Positions 43,801 through 54,974 of a DNA stretch of 64,000 bases are shown here, piece by piece. A model generated the notes under the pieces. The model was given only the letters and a program-made list of their open reading frames with translations. It did not search any database and was not told the DNA's origin. Numbering within the stretch: position 1 is the first letter of the stretch; every line of letters starts with the position of its first letter. This DNA comes from Wurfbainia villosa (taxonomy: Eukaryota; Streptophyta; Magnoliopsida; Zingiberales; Zingiberaceae), in contig CM045991.1 of the NCBI GenBank assembly GCA_025175895.1, positions 91,189,174 through 91,253,173 of the forward strand, in the 5' to 3' direction. The position numbers and the translations under genes are program-made.

Positions 43801-44538
43801 GAAGAAATAGATAAATTAACTTCTATAACATATACCTAAGGCAGAAGTCTCACTTCTCTTTTTCTTAACTTTCTCTAGGTATAACTTGTAGTTCCTCTTT
43901 AAATGTTCGATCTCATTACAATGTAAGCAGGTTCCTTCCTTAGGCATGCCACCTTTAGGTTTCAATGCTTTGGCCTTGCTTTTATCTTGGGTCTTACCTT
44001 TCCTTTGGACTTCTTTTTGCCTTTGCCCTTTTTAACCATGAGTACAATACTAGGTTGAATGTTCTTAAGATTGTTTTCAGTAGTTCTCAACATGCTTAAT
44101 AACTCAAGCAAAGGTTTATCAATTTCATTCATGTTATAGTTCATGACAAATTGACTATAGCCTTCAGATAATGATTGCAGAATAAGGTCAGTGACCAATT
44201 CTTGTCCCAATGGAAATCCCAATATTTCAAGGTTCTCGATGTACCCAATCATTTTGAGTACATGAGTTCCTACAGGAGTTCCTTTTTGCATTTTGCATCC
44301 AAATAATGCCTTTGACACCTCAGATCTCTTGTGTCTTGCCTACCCTTGATATAGCTGTATAAGATGTGCAACCATATAAAAAGTATCCATGTTCTCATGT
44401 TGCTTCTAAAGCTCAGAGTTCATAGTAGCAAGCATAAGGCATGATGCATCTAATGCATCGTCTTGATGCTTTTTATAAGCATCCTTATCAGCATGAGTGA
44501 CAATAGTGGCGGGTGGTTCAGGAATGGGTTGGTCTAGG
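43801..44538 (-). pseudogene. gag: Element A gag, 3' part, truncated by insertion of C2
   Basis: The reverse strand reads Copia gag: ATIVTHADKDAYKKHQDDAL, LMLATMNSELQKQHE, SKALFGCKMQKGTPVGTHVL, LTDLILQSLSEGYSQFVMNY, a Lys-rich stretch and a damaged zinc knuckle (CLHCNEIEHLKRN, near 43915). The N-terminus and 5' LTR of A are cut off at 44538, where the C2 LTR begins (TGTTGGGTTTCC). Confidence 0.85.
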
Positions 44539-44995
44539 TGTTGGGTTTCCTCAGCACCGTGGCGAGTGTGCGTTCGAACATGTTTCGTAAACATGTGCAC
44601 AACGGAAGAATTAAAAGCAATAAATCTAATTTATTACAACACACACACCACACACATGCAAGATACAATATATGTAGATATAATTGCAATTTTAAATTTT
44701 GCAATAAAAAGAAATTATGCTAGTTATACTTGACGTATCACGTGCAATGGGAATGACATCAACTGGAGCAACTCTCGCTAGAATTGCCTCTATCCATATC
44801 CACGCCGAGTACCATCGGGATAGCTTCACCAAGCTATGAGTCTCGTCTTCGTAGGAGTCACTAGCCTCGTGTCGAAGATGATGTGATCGAGAGAAGATTA
44901 CAATCCGAATCAAAATTCAGATGCAAAATGAGTCCCCAAAAACTCGCTTCTCTGGAGAGGTATTCGTCAACCGATTGACGTATCCTTGGTCTTCC
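44539..44995 (-). repeat. C2: LTR fragment of the C family
   Basis: Matches the first 460 bases of 60101-62327 (TGTTGGGTTTCC, CGTTTCGTAAACATG, ACACACATGCA, TCCATATCCACGCCGAGT, TCTGGAGAGGTATTC). It breaks at 44995 (TCTTCC), where the LTR end of B (TGTTGGGAAAAC) starts. The rest of C2 would lie beyond the far end of B, outside the window. Confidence 0.82.
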
Positions 44996-45115
44996 TGTTG
45001 GGAAAACTCTGGATCTGATGTTCACAATATTGCGGGCAAATACTTTGCACATCGCAGCGGAAATAATAATTAAACCGGATCCCACCAGAGATCCATGCAA
45101 AACTATATAAGTCAT
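44996..45115 (-). repeat. B 3' LTR, outer segment
   Basis: The LTR end TGTTGGGAAAACTCTGG with GCGGAAATAATAATTAAACC and GATCCATGC follows, matching 19774 onward in A. It is interrupted at 45116 by Gypsy element K; its last five bases GTCAT are the K target duplication. Confidence 0.82.
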
Positions 45116-46078
45116 TGTTGCCCGTCGAGACGATGATGGTGAGGTGTCCGAGTGGCGAAGACGACAAGGACTGACAATTATAATGTGGAGAGATGAGGTG
45201 GGCGTAACCGCCGGATGGGTGAGCCGAATGATGAGGTGGCCAGAATGGAGATCCCGCAATGACAAGCAGTTAAGGCGCCGAGAGGGATCTCGGCAATGCC
45301 CCTCCGACGCTCAAGGCAGGAAATTAGATTGAAGAAGTGAGGAGAAACTGAAAAGAACGGGATTAAGAGCATGAGAGCTTACCTCTCCTTCTCAAGGAGG
45401 GTCATATATATAGGGGGGGAGTCCCCCCATGGAGATGACATGACTTCAGGGGTCGTAGATCATGATCATTGCTATCTAAACTACATCCAGCACGTGGGTT
45501 GCAATTAATGCCCATTGCGCGATTGATAGGAGGCAAATCCTAATTAATGTTGTAGCCAATCCTCTGAAACTTCAGTAGGAAAATCTACTTTTGCGCGTGG
45601 GCGACAATTAATACACGTCGCGCGGTTGATAGGAGACAAATCTCAATTAATGTCGCAGATACTCATCTGAGCCTTGTCAGAGGATCTCGCTTTTTGTCGG
45701 AAAGAGGTGATGATGAGGATTGCCAATTTAGCTTAAGGGTATGAAATAATCGCCTCCTTCTTTAAATGGCCAGCTTACACTAAAGTAGATCATATGGAGA
45801 AATGACGCATCAGAGAAGACGTATCCTTGCCGAGAGATAAAATGGATAAGACGAAAAGCCTTTAGCATAATAAGAAGTCTGAGCCGAGATGCGGTATGAC
45901 CGACATTATAGAGGTTCGGCCTGGGATGTGGGGCATCCGACCTGATGATAGAAATTTGGGCCGGGATATGGAGCATCCGACATGATGATAGAAGTCCGTG
46001 TTGCCACCTGTCAGGCGCTAGATGACGTGGTAAGTCCAATTTGTTTTCCTGACCATAATTTAATGTTACTCGGTATCA
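45116..46078 (-). repeat. 3' LTR of K
   Basis: TGTTGCCCGTCGAGACG to CTCGGTATCA on the forward strand (TGATACC...GGGCAACA on the element strand), 963 bases. It has about 60 bases (near 45410-45475) absent from the 5' LTR and lacks about 20 present there near 55065. TATA-like CATATATATAGG near 45404. Confidence 0.92.
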
Positions 46079-46093
46079 CAAGCATCCCCCTTC
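46079..46093 (-). other. K polypurine tract
   Basis: On the element strand AAGGGGGATGCTTG precedes the 3' LTR directly. It is where plus-strand synthesis would start. Confidence 0.7.
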
Positions 46094-46362
46094 GAGTCTA
46101 GTCGAAGGATAGGCATAGCTTGACTGACTAGACTGGTCTGGTTCAGACCATGACTTTCCCCCCTATTCCTTTAATGAGGCATGGGAGGTGGCACTTGGTA
46201 TGGGCTCCTCGGAAATGGAGAAAATCTTGCTTTTGGACGTATTCATTAATGCTCATTAATGCGACGATTCGATTTATGATTGTCTCGATTTTCTAGGGTT
46301 TTCCTGGCCACACCGCGTGTCCCGAGTGGAAAACCTCGAAAGGGGAAACGTCGCGACGCCGC

Positions 46363-48551
46363 TATAAGTAACCTTCTGTCCCCCTTCCTTTGTCATTTTC
46401 TCGTTTGCTGCTCCTCTCACTTCTTTCTCCACTGATTTTTCAACCCTTCTCCTCTTCTTCTCCGGCGTCGTTCAACTAGTAAGTCTCCTATCCCGTACCT
46501 CTTTCTGTGATTTCCTTTTTTTCTCTATGGCCCCAAATACCGATCTTTGGTATTTGAGGGCCCGCAGCACCGTCGACTCGGAGGTTCGCTCCGAGGCTTG
46601 GGCTGCCTTCCACATTCCCCATTTGTACATGCTTCGAGCCCCTCAAAGGGACCAACGACCTCTTGAACTTCCCGTCGAATTTACCACCTTCTTCCTTGAC
46701 CAATTGCCGACTAGTCTCCGGTTTCCTCTTCACCCCTTCTTCGCTGAGATATCCACCTATTTTAGGATACCTCTCAATCAACTAGCTCCCAACGCCTTTA
46801 GTATCATCAATGGCTTCATCATTATCTTTTTATTTTACCACCTTCCCCTCTCTGCCGAAGCTTTCCATTCTTGTTTCTTCCCCAAGAAGAATGAAGCCGG
46901 TGTCTTCTTCTTCTCGGCTCGGCAAGAAGTAAAGTTTTTATTGAACCTGATTATATCCCACAAACATTGGAAATCCAAGTTTGTGTACGTCCATCCCGAG
47001 TCACCCTTTCTTTGGCCAACCGGATGGCAACTCGAGCTACCACCCTATCCTTCCATTCAGTCTTTCTGAAATTCCTCCACTTATCAAGAGATAGCCTCAG
47101 TTCTACTCGGCCTGAGGTTTGATGTGAATGTCCTGCTAGAGGAAGGACTTTTACATCATTTTGACATAAGTCCGATAGAGGCCGAGCTGAGTGGCTCCTT
47201 AGGTAAAGAGAACTTTTACCTCGTCTCCCTTTCTTTGTTTTATTTTTGTTTTCTAACTTGTTTTCTTTTCCTATGATAGCTGAAGTCATGATTCAGGCCT
47301 CTATAAACAAAAAGCTGAAGTGGAAGAGGGCCTAAATAATCCCTCCCGAGGGTGCTCCTTCCGACAAGCCCGAGGAGGGAGGCTCAGACATTCCCCCTCC
47401 ACCTCGGCCCTCCATGGTGGTCGAGGTGATAAGCTCAGGGGATTCGGAGGAGCAGCAGAGGTGGTGCAAAAAGAGTTGTCTAGTGCTTTCTTTTGCCGAG
47501 GGGAGTTCCTCTCAACACTCCTCTCGCCTCCCAAGTCCTCGACATTCGGCCGGGCTGAGTGGGGAGGGACCTAGCGGTACAGGGTCAGACGTCCTGGAGC
47601 CCCCGCTGGAGGAGTATCAGAGGGACCCCCCACCGCCAGAAGGACCTTCTTCCTCCTTTCCACGCAGTCCAAGCCCCATATCGAAAGTATCTGGCCAGCC
47701 GCAACCAGGTCAAGGGCGACCGTCTTGGGGCCTCCTCCAAGAGATCCGAGATGCTGTTGGCGACTAGGCCAAAGGAAAGTCTATCCCGACGATTAATGAC
47801 GAGATGAATACTTATCTTGTCAAGGTAAGTTATTTCCTATCAGTATTCTTTTAGCTTTTTATGATTAAGTGATATCAACTCGGCTAACTTTTCCCTTCTG
47901 TCTCCTTTGTAGTTTTGGGGATATCATCTGGAGTTGATGACTTGTCTACCTCCTATGACTACTGCCTTCCAGCAAATGCAGGCATAAGTGGTAGGCCTGA
48001 AGACTCAGCTTCGAGACAAGGAGGCAGAGCTCAGCCTAGCTCAGTCTGAGACGGAGATCTTCAAGGCTAGGGCTATCCTCTTTGAAGATGACCTTCGGCT
48101 GAAGACGCAGGAGATGGACCTCCAAGAAGCCCGGATGGAGGCCTTACGGGTCATGGCCGCAGAAGCGGCAGCATACAAAGCCCGGGCCGAAGAAGCTGAA
48201 GCCCGACTACTGCAAGCTGAGCAAATCAGAGTTGCTCAAGCAGAGTTCGAGGTGAAATGTTGGGATGAGCTTGCCGGTCGAGCCGAGAAGGCGAAGGAGG
48301 AGCTAATCTCCTACTAGGCGGGTGAGGAAGGCCGGTGGGAGAAACGGAAGAAGGCCTTCCTGGCTTCATAAGAGTTCGCAGATATCCTAGGAGGTCGTAC
48401 CCTAGACCTCCTAGAGATAGGATATGAGGGGGCTATTCGGCATTTCAAAGAAGCCGGATACCCCCCTGAGGGGGCCTCAGCCGAATTCCTGGACTTGCAA
48501 CGTCTCATTAACGAGACGCTAGATTCTGCACTAGGAGGGCCTCCTCAGTAG
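46363..48551 (+). pseudogene. Antisense spliced gene of K (putative gypsy-type transposon protein)
   Basis: A forward-strand gene, opposite to gag-pol. TATAAG at 46363, a C/T-rich leader, ATG 46527. Exon 1 reads MAPNTDLWYLRARSTVDSEV, LPLHPFFAEISTYFRIPLNQ-like text near 46720 and WPTGWQL near 47018. It then has TGA at 47067 and continues in frame to 47202. Intron 1 (GT 47203 to AG 47279) and intron 2 (GT 47825 to AG 47912) join in frame. Exon 2 is Ser/Pro/Glu-rich; exon 3 is a long coiled coil (LKTQLRDKEAELSLAQSE, AEEAEARLLQAEQ) ending EFLDLQRLINETLD at 48551. At least six in-frame stops but no frameshift. The N-terminal domain resembles the putative gypsy-type transposon family (PF04195-like, from memory). 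Function unknown. Confidence 0.75.
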
Positions 48552-48840
48552 TTTTTAGCTTAGTTTAGTTTAGTTTTTATTTAGTCAGGGATTTTTTAGC
48601 CCCAGTGGCCTTTTCTTACATGAAGGAATCTATTTCTTAAAAAGAAATGTCTTTGTTTACTCAGCTGAAAAAATCTTATGACATCTAATTATATCTGTAA
48701 TATAACATTGAGCGCACCTCAAATAGTAAGGGGTTTGACCGGAAGGAGGATCAATAGAAGAGACCGAAGGCCGAATAGGCTGTCGTAAGCAATATTTGGA
48801 GCAAGCCCGAACAATAGGACTTTAGACCATCTGCGGTGGG
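48552..48840. other. Spacer between antisense gene and tandem repeats of K
   Basis: About 290 bases without a gene. It opens with TTTAGTTTAGTTTAGTTTTT and A/T-rich stretches that may hold the 3' end of the antisense transcript. Confidence 0.4.
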
Positions 48841-49757
48841 CAGCTCAAGGGAAGCATAAGTGACATCCGAGGGGAATGGCCGAATGGATAACACTTGGGG
48901 CTGGTTGTTATAAGCGACACCCAAGGAGGAAACGATCGGGTTGAGAACACTTGGGACCAGTTGTGATAAGCGATACTCAAGGAGAATAGCCGAATTGAGA
49001 GTACTTGGGACCAGCTGTGATAAGCAATACCCAAGGCGAATAGCCGAATTGATAATACTTGAGACCAGCTATGATAAGCGATACCCAAGGAAAAAATGGG
49101 TGGATTGAGAACACTTGGGACCAGCTGTGATAAGCGATACCCAAGACGAATAGCTGAATGGCTATACTTAGGACCAACTATGATAAGCGATACCCAAGGA
49201 AAATAGTCAAATTGAGAATACTTGGGATCAGCTATGATAAGCGATACCCAAGGAAAATAGCCGAATTGATAATACTTGGGACCAGTTGTGATAAGCGATA
49301 CCTAAGGCGAATAGACGAATGGATGTACTTGGGACTAGCTGTGATAAGCGATACCCAAGGAGAATAGCCGAATTGAGAATACTTAGGACCAGCTGTGATA
49401 AGCGATACCCAAGGCAAATAGCGGAATTGATAATACTTGGGACCAGCTGTGATAAGCGATACCCAAGGAAAAAACGGACGGATTGAGAACACTTGGGACC
49501 AACTGTGATAAGCGATACCCAAGGCGAATAGCCGAATGACTGTACTTGGGACCAGCTGTGATAAGCGATACCCAAGGAGAATAGCCGAATTGAGAATACT
49601 TGGGACTAGCTATGATAAGCAATACCCAAGGCGAATAGACGTATTGATAATACTTGGGACCATCTGTGATAAGCGATACCTAAGGAAAAACGACTGGATT
49701 AAGAACACTTGGGACCAGCTATGACAAGCGATACCCAAGGCGAATAGCTGAATTACT
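48841..49757. repeat. Tandem array, about 17 copies of a 54-bp unit, in K
   Basis: The core GATAAGCGATACCCAAGG recurs with spacing mostly 53-56 (for example starts at 49236, 49290, 49343, 49397, 49451, 49507, 49560, 49614, 49668). Each unit also has ACTTGGGACCAGCTGTG. Two alternating tail types exist, (A)ATAGCCGAATTGA and AAAAACGGACGGATT. Units are 80-95% alike by eye. CTTGGG and CCCAAG form an inverted pair within every unit. All open frames in the array are repeat artefacts. Confidence 0.93.
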
Positions 49758-49853
49758 GAGTGATGTGGCCAAATGGACCAAGCCTTCAGAAACCCATATG
49801 TACTCGGGAAGTGGAATTTTCATTATAGGAAAATTTTGTTACATGGGGATTTC

Positions 49854-51299
49854 TCAGTCATGATAAGGCCGCAGGTGGAAAGCATTCCATGGCCGAATGA
49901 GTTCCTTCCCCTCACTATCTTGGAGATAATAGGCGCCCGAACTGAGCTTCTTGATAACTTTATATGGGCCATCCCAACGGGGTGCTAATTTACGAACCTC
50001 CCCGGCTGGCTGAATCTTTTTCCACACAAAATCACCCGACTGGAAGGAGCGAGGTACCACTTTTTTGTTGTAAGCCTAGGCGATCTTCCTCCGGAAAGCA
50101 TACATTCGGCTAGCTGCCTGCTCCCGAGCTTCAGATACAAAGTTCAGTTCAGTTAACCTCCTTTCCTGATTGGTTTCATCGTTGGGTGTGTAAGCAGATA
50201 CCCAGGGTGACCCCATACCGATTTCCACCGAGACGAGAGCTTCGACACCATAAACTAAATGAAATGGAGTGAGGCCAGTGCTATCTTTGAGGGTAGTTCT
50301 GTAAGCCCATAAGATACCGGGTATCTCATCTACCCAGCTTCCCTCTGCATGATCCAACTTAGTTTTGAGCCCCCGGATCATCTCTCGGTTGGTGACTTTG
50401 GCTTACCCATTACTCTATGGATAAGCCACCGAGGTGAAGACTTGCTGAATTTCTAGTTGTTGGAACCACTCCTTCAGTTTATGGCCTTGGAATTGTCGCC
50501 CATTATCTGAGACCAATCTCCTGGAGATACCGAATCAGCATACTATATTTTTCCAAAGGAATTTTAACACGACCTCTTCGGTTATTTTGGCCAGCGGCTC
50601 TGCTTCCACCCATTTTGAGAAATAGTCCACAGCTACTAATAAAAATTTCTTTTGATTCGGCCCCATGGGCAGTGGTCCTATTATGTCCATCCCCCACTGG
50701 TCGAAAGGACAAGACACTACAGAAGCCTTTAACAGCTCGACTGGTTTCTGAGAGAAATTCTTGTGTTTTTGATAGCTAAGACATACCCATACACAATGGG
50801 AGGCATCTTGCTGTATTGCGGGCCAAAAATATCTGACCAATAAGACTTTCCTTGCTAGAGAAATCCCTCCAGAATGATTTCCACAACAACCCTCGTATAT
50901 TTCACGCATAACGTAGTCTGCTTCTTCCGGGCTGAGGCATTTGAGCAGAGGTCGAGCAAAGGCTCGCTTGTATAATGTGTTGCATATCAGGAAAAAACGA
51001 GGGCTTCTTTTCTTGACGGCTCGGGCCTCAGCTTGGTCATCAGGTAATACCCCATATTTGAGATAATTGATCAAGGGATTTCTCCAGTCTGGAGGGTTGT
51101 AAGACATCATTGTCTCTTGATCTATGTTAGAGATGAGCTGGGTCTCGGCTATCGAATCTTCCAAGCTCCAAGTGGTGAGTGCACTAGCCATGCAGGCCAA
51201 CTCATCGACCCTTTGATTATCTGCTCTGGGTATTTTGTGCAGGGTTATCTCTTGGAATTCCGAGGTCAACTTCTGATAAGCTTGCCTATAATGTTTCAA
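49854..51299 (-). pseudogene. K integrase
   Basis: Reverse-strand reading from the end of the second RNase H: a zinc-binding HHCC region (CVWVCLSYQKHK near 50790, one Cys lost), the core with DQWGMDIIGPLP (catalytic D near 50695) and AVDYFSKWVEAEPL, a broken stretch near 50390-50500, then ILWAYRTTLKDSTGLTPFHLVYG (near 50280) and the C-terminal FVWKKIQPAGEVRKLAPRWDGPYKV (49854-50060). No chromodomain is seen, as expected for Tat elements. Confidence 0.87.
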
Positions 51300-51600
51300 C
51301 CTCTGATTATTAATGTCGAACGACCCCTTGAGCTATTCTATGACCAACTGTGAATCAGAATGCAAAGAAATTCGAGCAGTGCCGAGATAATGGGCGGCTC
51401 GCATCCCCGCCAATAGAGCCTCGTATTCGGCCTCATTGTTAGAAGCTCGGAAGCTGAGCTGTATGGCTATCCGGATGGCGTCCCCTTAAGGGGATATCAA
51501 TAGTATCCCCACCCCACTGCCTTACTTAGTTGTGGAGCCATCCACATATATTTTCCACTCCTCATTCTTTTCCATTCCGGGTGTCTCGGCTAAGAAGTCT
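51300..51600 (-). pseudogene. K second (archaeal-type) RNase H
   Basis: Reverse-strand reading includes IQLSFRASNNEAEYEALLAG (near 51400-51470), HSDSQLVIE and then, past 51299, HKIPRADNQRVDELACMAS. The NNEAEYEAL and HSDSQL motifs are the signature of the additional RNase H found in Tat-lineage Gypsy elements. Stops at about 51335 and 51487 break it. Confidence 0.85.
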
Positions 51601-51601
51601 G

Positions 51602-52816
51602 CTAATACTTGCGCCTTGAGGGTCGTACGGGATTATATTGGATATCATATTCGGCCAACTCGGTGATCCATTTGATTAAGTGGGCAGACGCTTCCAGATT
51701 GTTTAATATCCTTCCGAGGCCACTGTTAGTCAAGACTGTGATCAAATGGGATAAGAAATAAGATTGGAGCTTCCGAGCTATTATAAGTAGAGCAAGGGCT
51801 AGCTTTTCTAGGGTCGTGTACCTACTCTCAGCACCCTTTAACAAATGACTGATGAAGTAAATGGGCAGTTGTTTACCTGCTTCTTGTCGGAGCAATACTG
51901 ATGCCACAGCTTCTTCCGAGGAGGCCAGGTATAACTGCAGACTTTCCCCTAGGACCAGTTTGGCCAGGATAGGCAAAGCGGCTATGTATTGCTTCAGTTC
52001 TATAAAAGCTTGTTCACACTTTTCATTCCATGAAAACCGAGCCGACTTGCGGAGTACCTTGAAGAAAGGGAGACTCTGCTCAACCGACTTAGGGATGAAT
52101 CTGGAGAGTGCTGTTATTCGGCCCAACAACTTTTATACTTCCTTGATATTCCAGGGAGAAGCCATGTTCTGTAAGACCTGAGCTTTTTTGGGATTGACTT
52201 CAATGCCATGCTCAATAACAATGTATCCTAGGAACTTGCCCCCACGAAATCCAAATATGTATTTATCCGGGTTGAGCCAAATTTCATATTGTCATAGGGT
52301 GCCAAATGTTTCGGTCATGTCTTGGACTATATCTCCTGCCTTAGTGGACTTGATGAGGATGTCGTCCACGTACACTTCTATGTTTCTGCCTATTTGCGAC
52401 CGGAACACCTTATCCATCAACCTTTGATAGGTAGCTCCCGCATTCTTCAATCTGAACGGCATAATCTTGTAACAAAAGGTGCCATCCGCGGTGACGAAGC
52501 TGACTTTTTCTTGATCCTCCATGGCAAGCAGAATCTGATGATACCCCTGGTGAGCGTCCAACATACAAATTAACTCAGCCTACAGTGGAATCTACTACTT
52601 AATCTCTCGGATATATTCGGCTTGCAAAAGTTTCTGCACCTCGGCTCAGATGATTTGGTCTATTTCTGGTCCGAAGTACCTTCTTTTTTGTCGAACAGGC
52701 CGAGCTCCAGGAAATATACTCAGCTTGTGCTCCATGACTGCTCGGGAAATGCTCTGGTGTTGTCCATCTGGCCAAGAGAAGATGTCTCGGTTACTGGTAA
52801 GGCAATCTTTAACTTT
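51602..52816 (-). pseudogene. K reverse transcriptase and first RNase H
   Basis: Reverse strand from 52816: the start of RT is degenerate. Then LDAHQGYHQILLAMEDQEKV (near 52550), GTFCYKIMPFRLKNAGATYQ and the catalytic YVDD (52361-52372). After a stop, GRITALSRFIPKSVEQSLPF, then Gypsy RNase H (LYLASSEEAVASVLLRQE, YTTLEKLALALL) to 51602. In-frame stops near 52135, 52291 and 52575. Confidence 0.9.
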
Positions 52817-53460
52817 CTATTTCAAATCATCCGGTAAGTCTGCTGCCACTTGGATGACTCGCTCGAGCTGATTGGGACACACTTGTATTTTTTCTTCACC
52901 TATGGTCTCTTCAAAGGGGACCTCATACAAAATGTACACATTAGCTCCTTCTGTCTTCCGGCTTTTTCTGAAACCGGTTCGAACTTCTTCTGCGTAACAT
53001 CTTCGAGCAGCCTTCTGATCTCTGGCTACTTCCCCTATCTGATTGTCCATGGGGAATTTGATCTTTTGATGATAAGTGGAGACAACGACTTCAAAGGAAT
53101 GTAGGGTCGGCCTTCCCAAAATAATATTGTAGGCTGAAGTGGCATCCACAACGGTGAAAGTGGTCGTCCGCGTCCGGCGAAGGGGCTCGTCTCCCAGAGA
53201 TAAAGGGAGGTCAATTCGGCTAAGCGGCGTGACTTCATGTCCCGAGATGCCGAATAAGGTAGTATTCATTGGCTGGAGCCAGGTTGTTTCAAGCTACATG
53301 CGGTCAAAAGCATCTTTAAATAATATGTTAACTGAGCTACCTGTGTCCACGAAGATCTGAGCCACATCATAATTAGCGACGATAGCTCTTATCACCAAGG
53401 CATCATCATGAGGGGAAGCAACCCCTCGCAAGTCCTCTAGGCCGACATTTATTGTCAGTC
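52817..53460 (-). pseudogene. K protease region
   Basis: Aspartic protease with FVDTGSSVNILFKDAF; the DTG is at 53339-53347. A stop near 53295 follows, then FGISGHEVTPLSRIDLPLSL, TTFTVVDATSAYNIILGRPT and a linker to 52817. The N-terminal side (ALVIRAIVANYDVAQ) is upstream at 53360-53400. Confidence 0.85.
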
Positions 53461-53542
53461 TGTCTATGGGCTTCCACTGGTGCTTACTTGCATGTTTTCT
53501 AGCCGCCTCTCGTGAGCCTTTCTGGCTCGGTTTGAGTCCCCA

Positions 53543-54931
53543 TCAGTAGCTCCTCTGGTGATCATGTTGATTGTTCTCCGATGTGCCGTATTGAGGCGAG
53601 CGAGGTGGAGAGGTAGCCCTGCCCAGAGTAGCTTCCCGAGATCCTCGCGGGGCTTGAGCCGGCCTCCGTTGTTCGGGAGCCGGCCGAGGGGCCCTTCTAG
53701 CCGGATTACGTCGGACATAATCCTGTGGTTCTGGTCTCATGTCACGAGGTAGGATATTGAGAGTATGCTGCTGCTCCTTTATTACTTGCCTGATTTCATC
53801 GGCTAAAGTGCGACACTCTCGAGTCGAATGACCATATATCTGATGAAAAGTGTAGAAAGGGTCGCGCTGCTCGGGCTGCATCGCTGCGGTAGATAGCTCT
53901 TGTACGACATGAATGGTCTTGTCCTTCATGAGTCGAGGAGGGTAAACAGGAGGAGTCCTAGGAGGTCGAAGATGTGGTGGGGCCTTCTGACTGATCTTTT
54001 GAGGTTTGGGCTGATTAGTTCGTTGCTGCCCATCGGTCGCCTTCTCGGCCTCTTCTAAATTGATATACGCCTCGGCTCTAGCTAGCAAAGCCTCAAAGTG
54101 GAGAGGAGGCCTCTTCATCAGTGACTTAGAAAAATCCCCTCGTATGAGACCATGAGAGAAGGCATCCACCACGGTTTTTGGCGAGACATCCGGGACGTCG
54201 ACAGCTACCCGGTTGAAGCGATGCAAGTAATCTCTTAAGGACTCCTCTTTTTCTTGCTTCATGGTCATGAGGTACTGGGTTGTCCGACGATACCTTTTGC
54301 TACTAGCGAAGCGTTGCAGGAACAATATGGATAGATCCTGGAAAGAGTGGATGGATCCGGCCGGAAGTCGGTCGAACCATCTTTGGGCGGAGCCAATTAG
54401 ATTAAGAGAGAAGACCTTACACTTGGCTCCGTCCGAATAATCGTGTATTAATGAGAACTTCTTGAATCTCCCCAAGTACTCCTCAGGGTCAGTCGAGCCG
54501 CTATATTCTCCTATGGAGACTTGCTTGAAGGACTTGGGCATCTTGTCAGCTATAATGCTAAGGGAAAGAGAGGATTCAGGGTTGATTGCTGGAGCCTTAC
54601 CATTTTTGAAATCCCTCTATGGTAGTGTATATGAGGGTGCCTCCTCTGAGGATTGTGATAGCAAGACAGTGGAGGATGACTCGGCCGGTATCGAGACAGC
54701 GGGAGCTGGTCCGGGTGAAACTTGAGTAGACAAAATAGAAGCTAGCATAGGACCTTGAACTGGGCTAGGGGAAGTTTGCAATGGGGGATTTCCTCGGGGG
54801 AGGAGATCGCGCAGGAAGTCTTCCATGGTGGTCTTGACGAGGACTATGATGCTTTCCCTTATCAGATTCCCCTCTGTGGAGTTGTGATTGTTAGAATTCG
54901 CTCCTTGGTCTCCCTTCTTTGCCTCAGGCAT
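53543..54931 (-). pseudogene. gag: K gag
   Basis: From ATG at 54931 (MPEAKKGDQGANSNNHN) one frame runs to 53543 with a single TAG at 54617-54619. The core motif is YSGSTDPEEYLGRFKKFSLI, GSAQRWFDRLPAGSIHSFQDL and LFLQRFASSKRYRR, typical of Gypsy gag (capsid). Next, TMKQEKEESLRDYLHRFNRV. A degenerate zinc knuckle FHQIYGHSTREC sits near 53820. The end is Arg/Pro/Gln-rich. It is the best preserved coding part of K. Confidence 0.9.
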
Positions 54932-54954
54932 TGATTATTTGAGGAAATAGATTT

Positions 54955-54970
54955 CCCACAGACGGTGCCA
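54955..54970 (-). other. K primer-binding site
   Basis: On the element strand TGGCACCGTCTGTGGG, four bases after the 5' LTR. It differs from the initiator-Met site of all Copia elements here and resembles the TGGCGCCGTCTGTGGG seen in plant Gypsy elements. I do not assign the tRNA. Confidence 0.7.
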
Positions 54971-54974
54971 ATTA

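Noticed and set aside
46527..47069. Possible host gene on the forward strand
   Set aside because: It lies wholly inside Gypsy element K between its 3' LTR and pol, where Tat-type elements carry an antisense gene, so it is counted as part of K.
48822..49622. Family of reverse-strand frames with a repeated GIAYHSWSQ-like peptide
   Set aside because: This is the 54-bp tandem array read in several frames, because 54 is a multiple of three. It is not a repeat protein.
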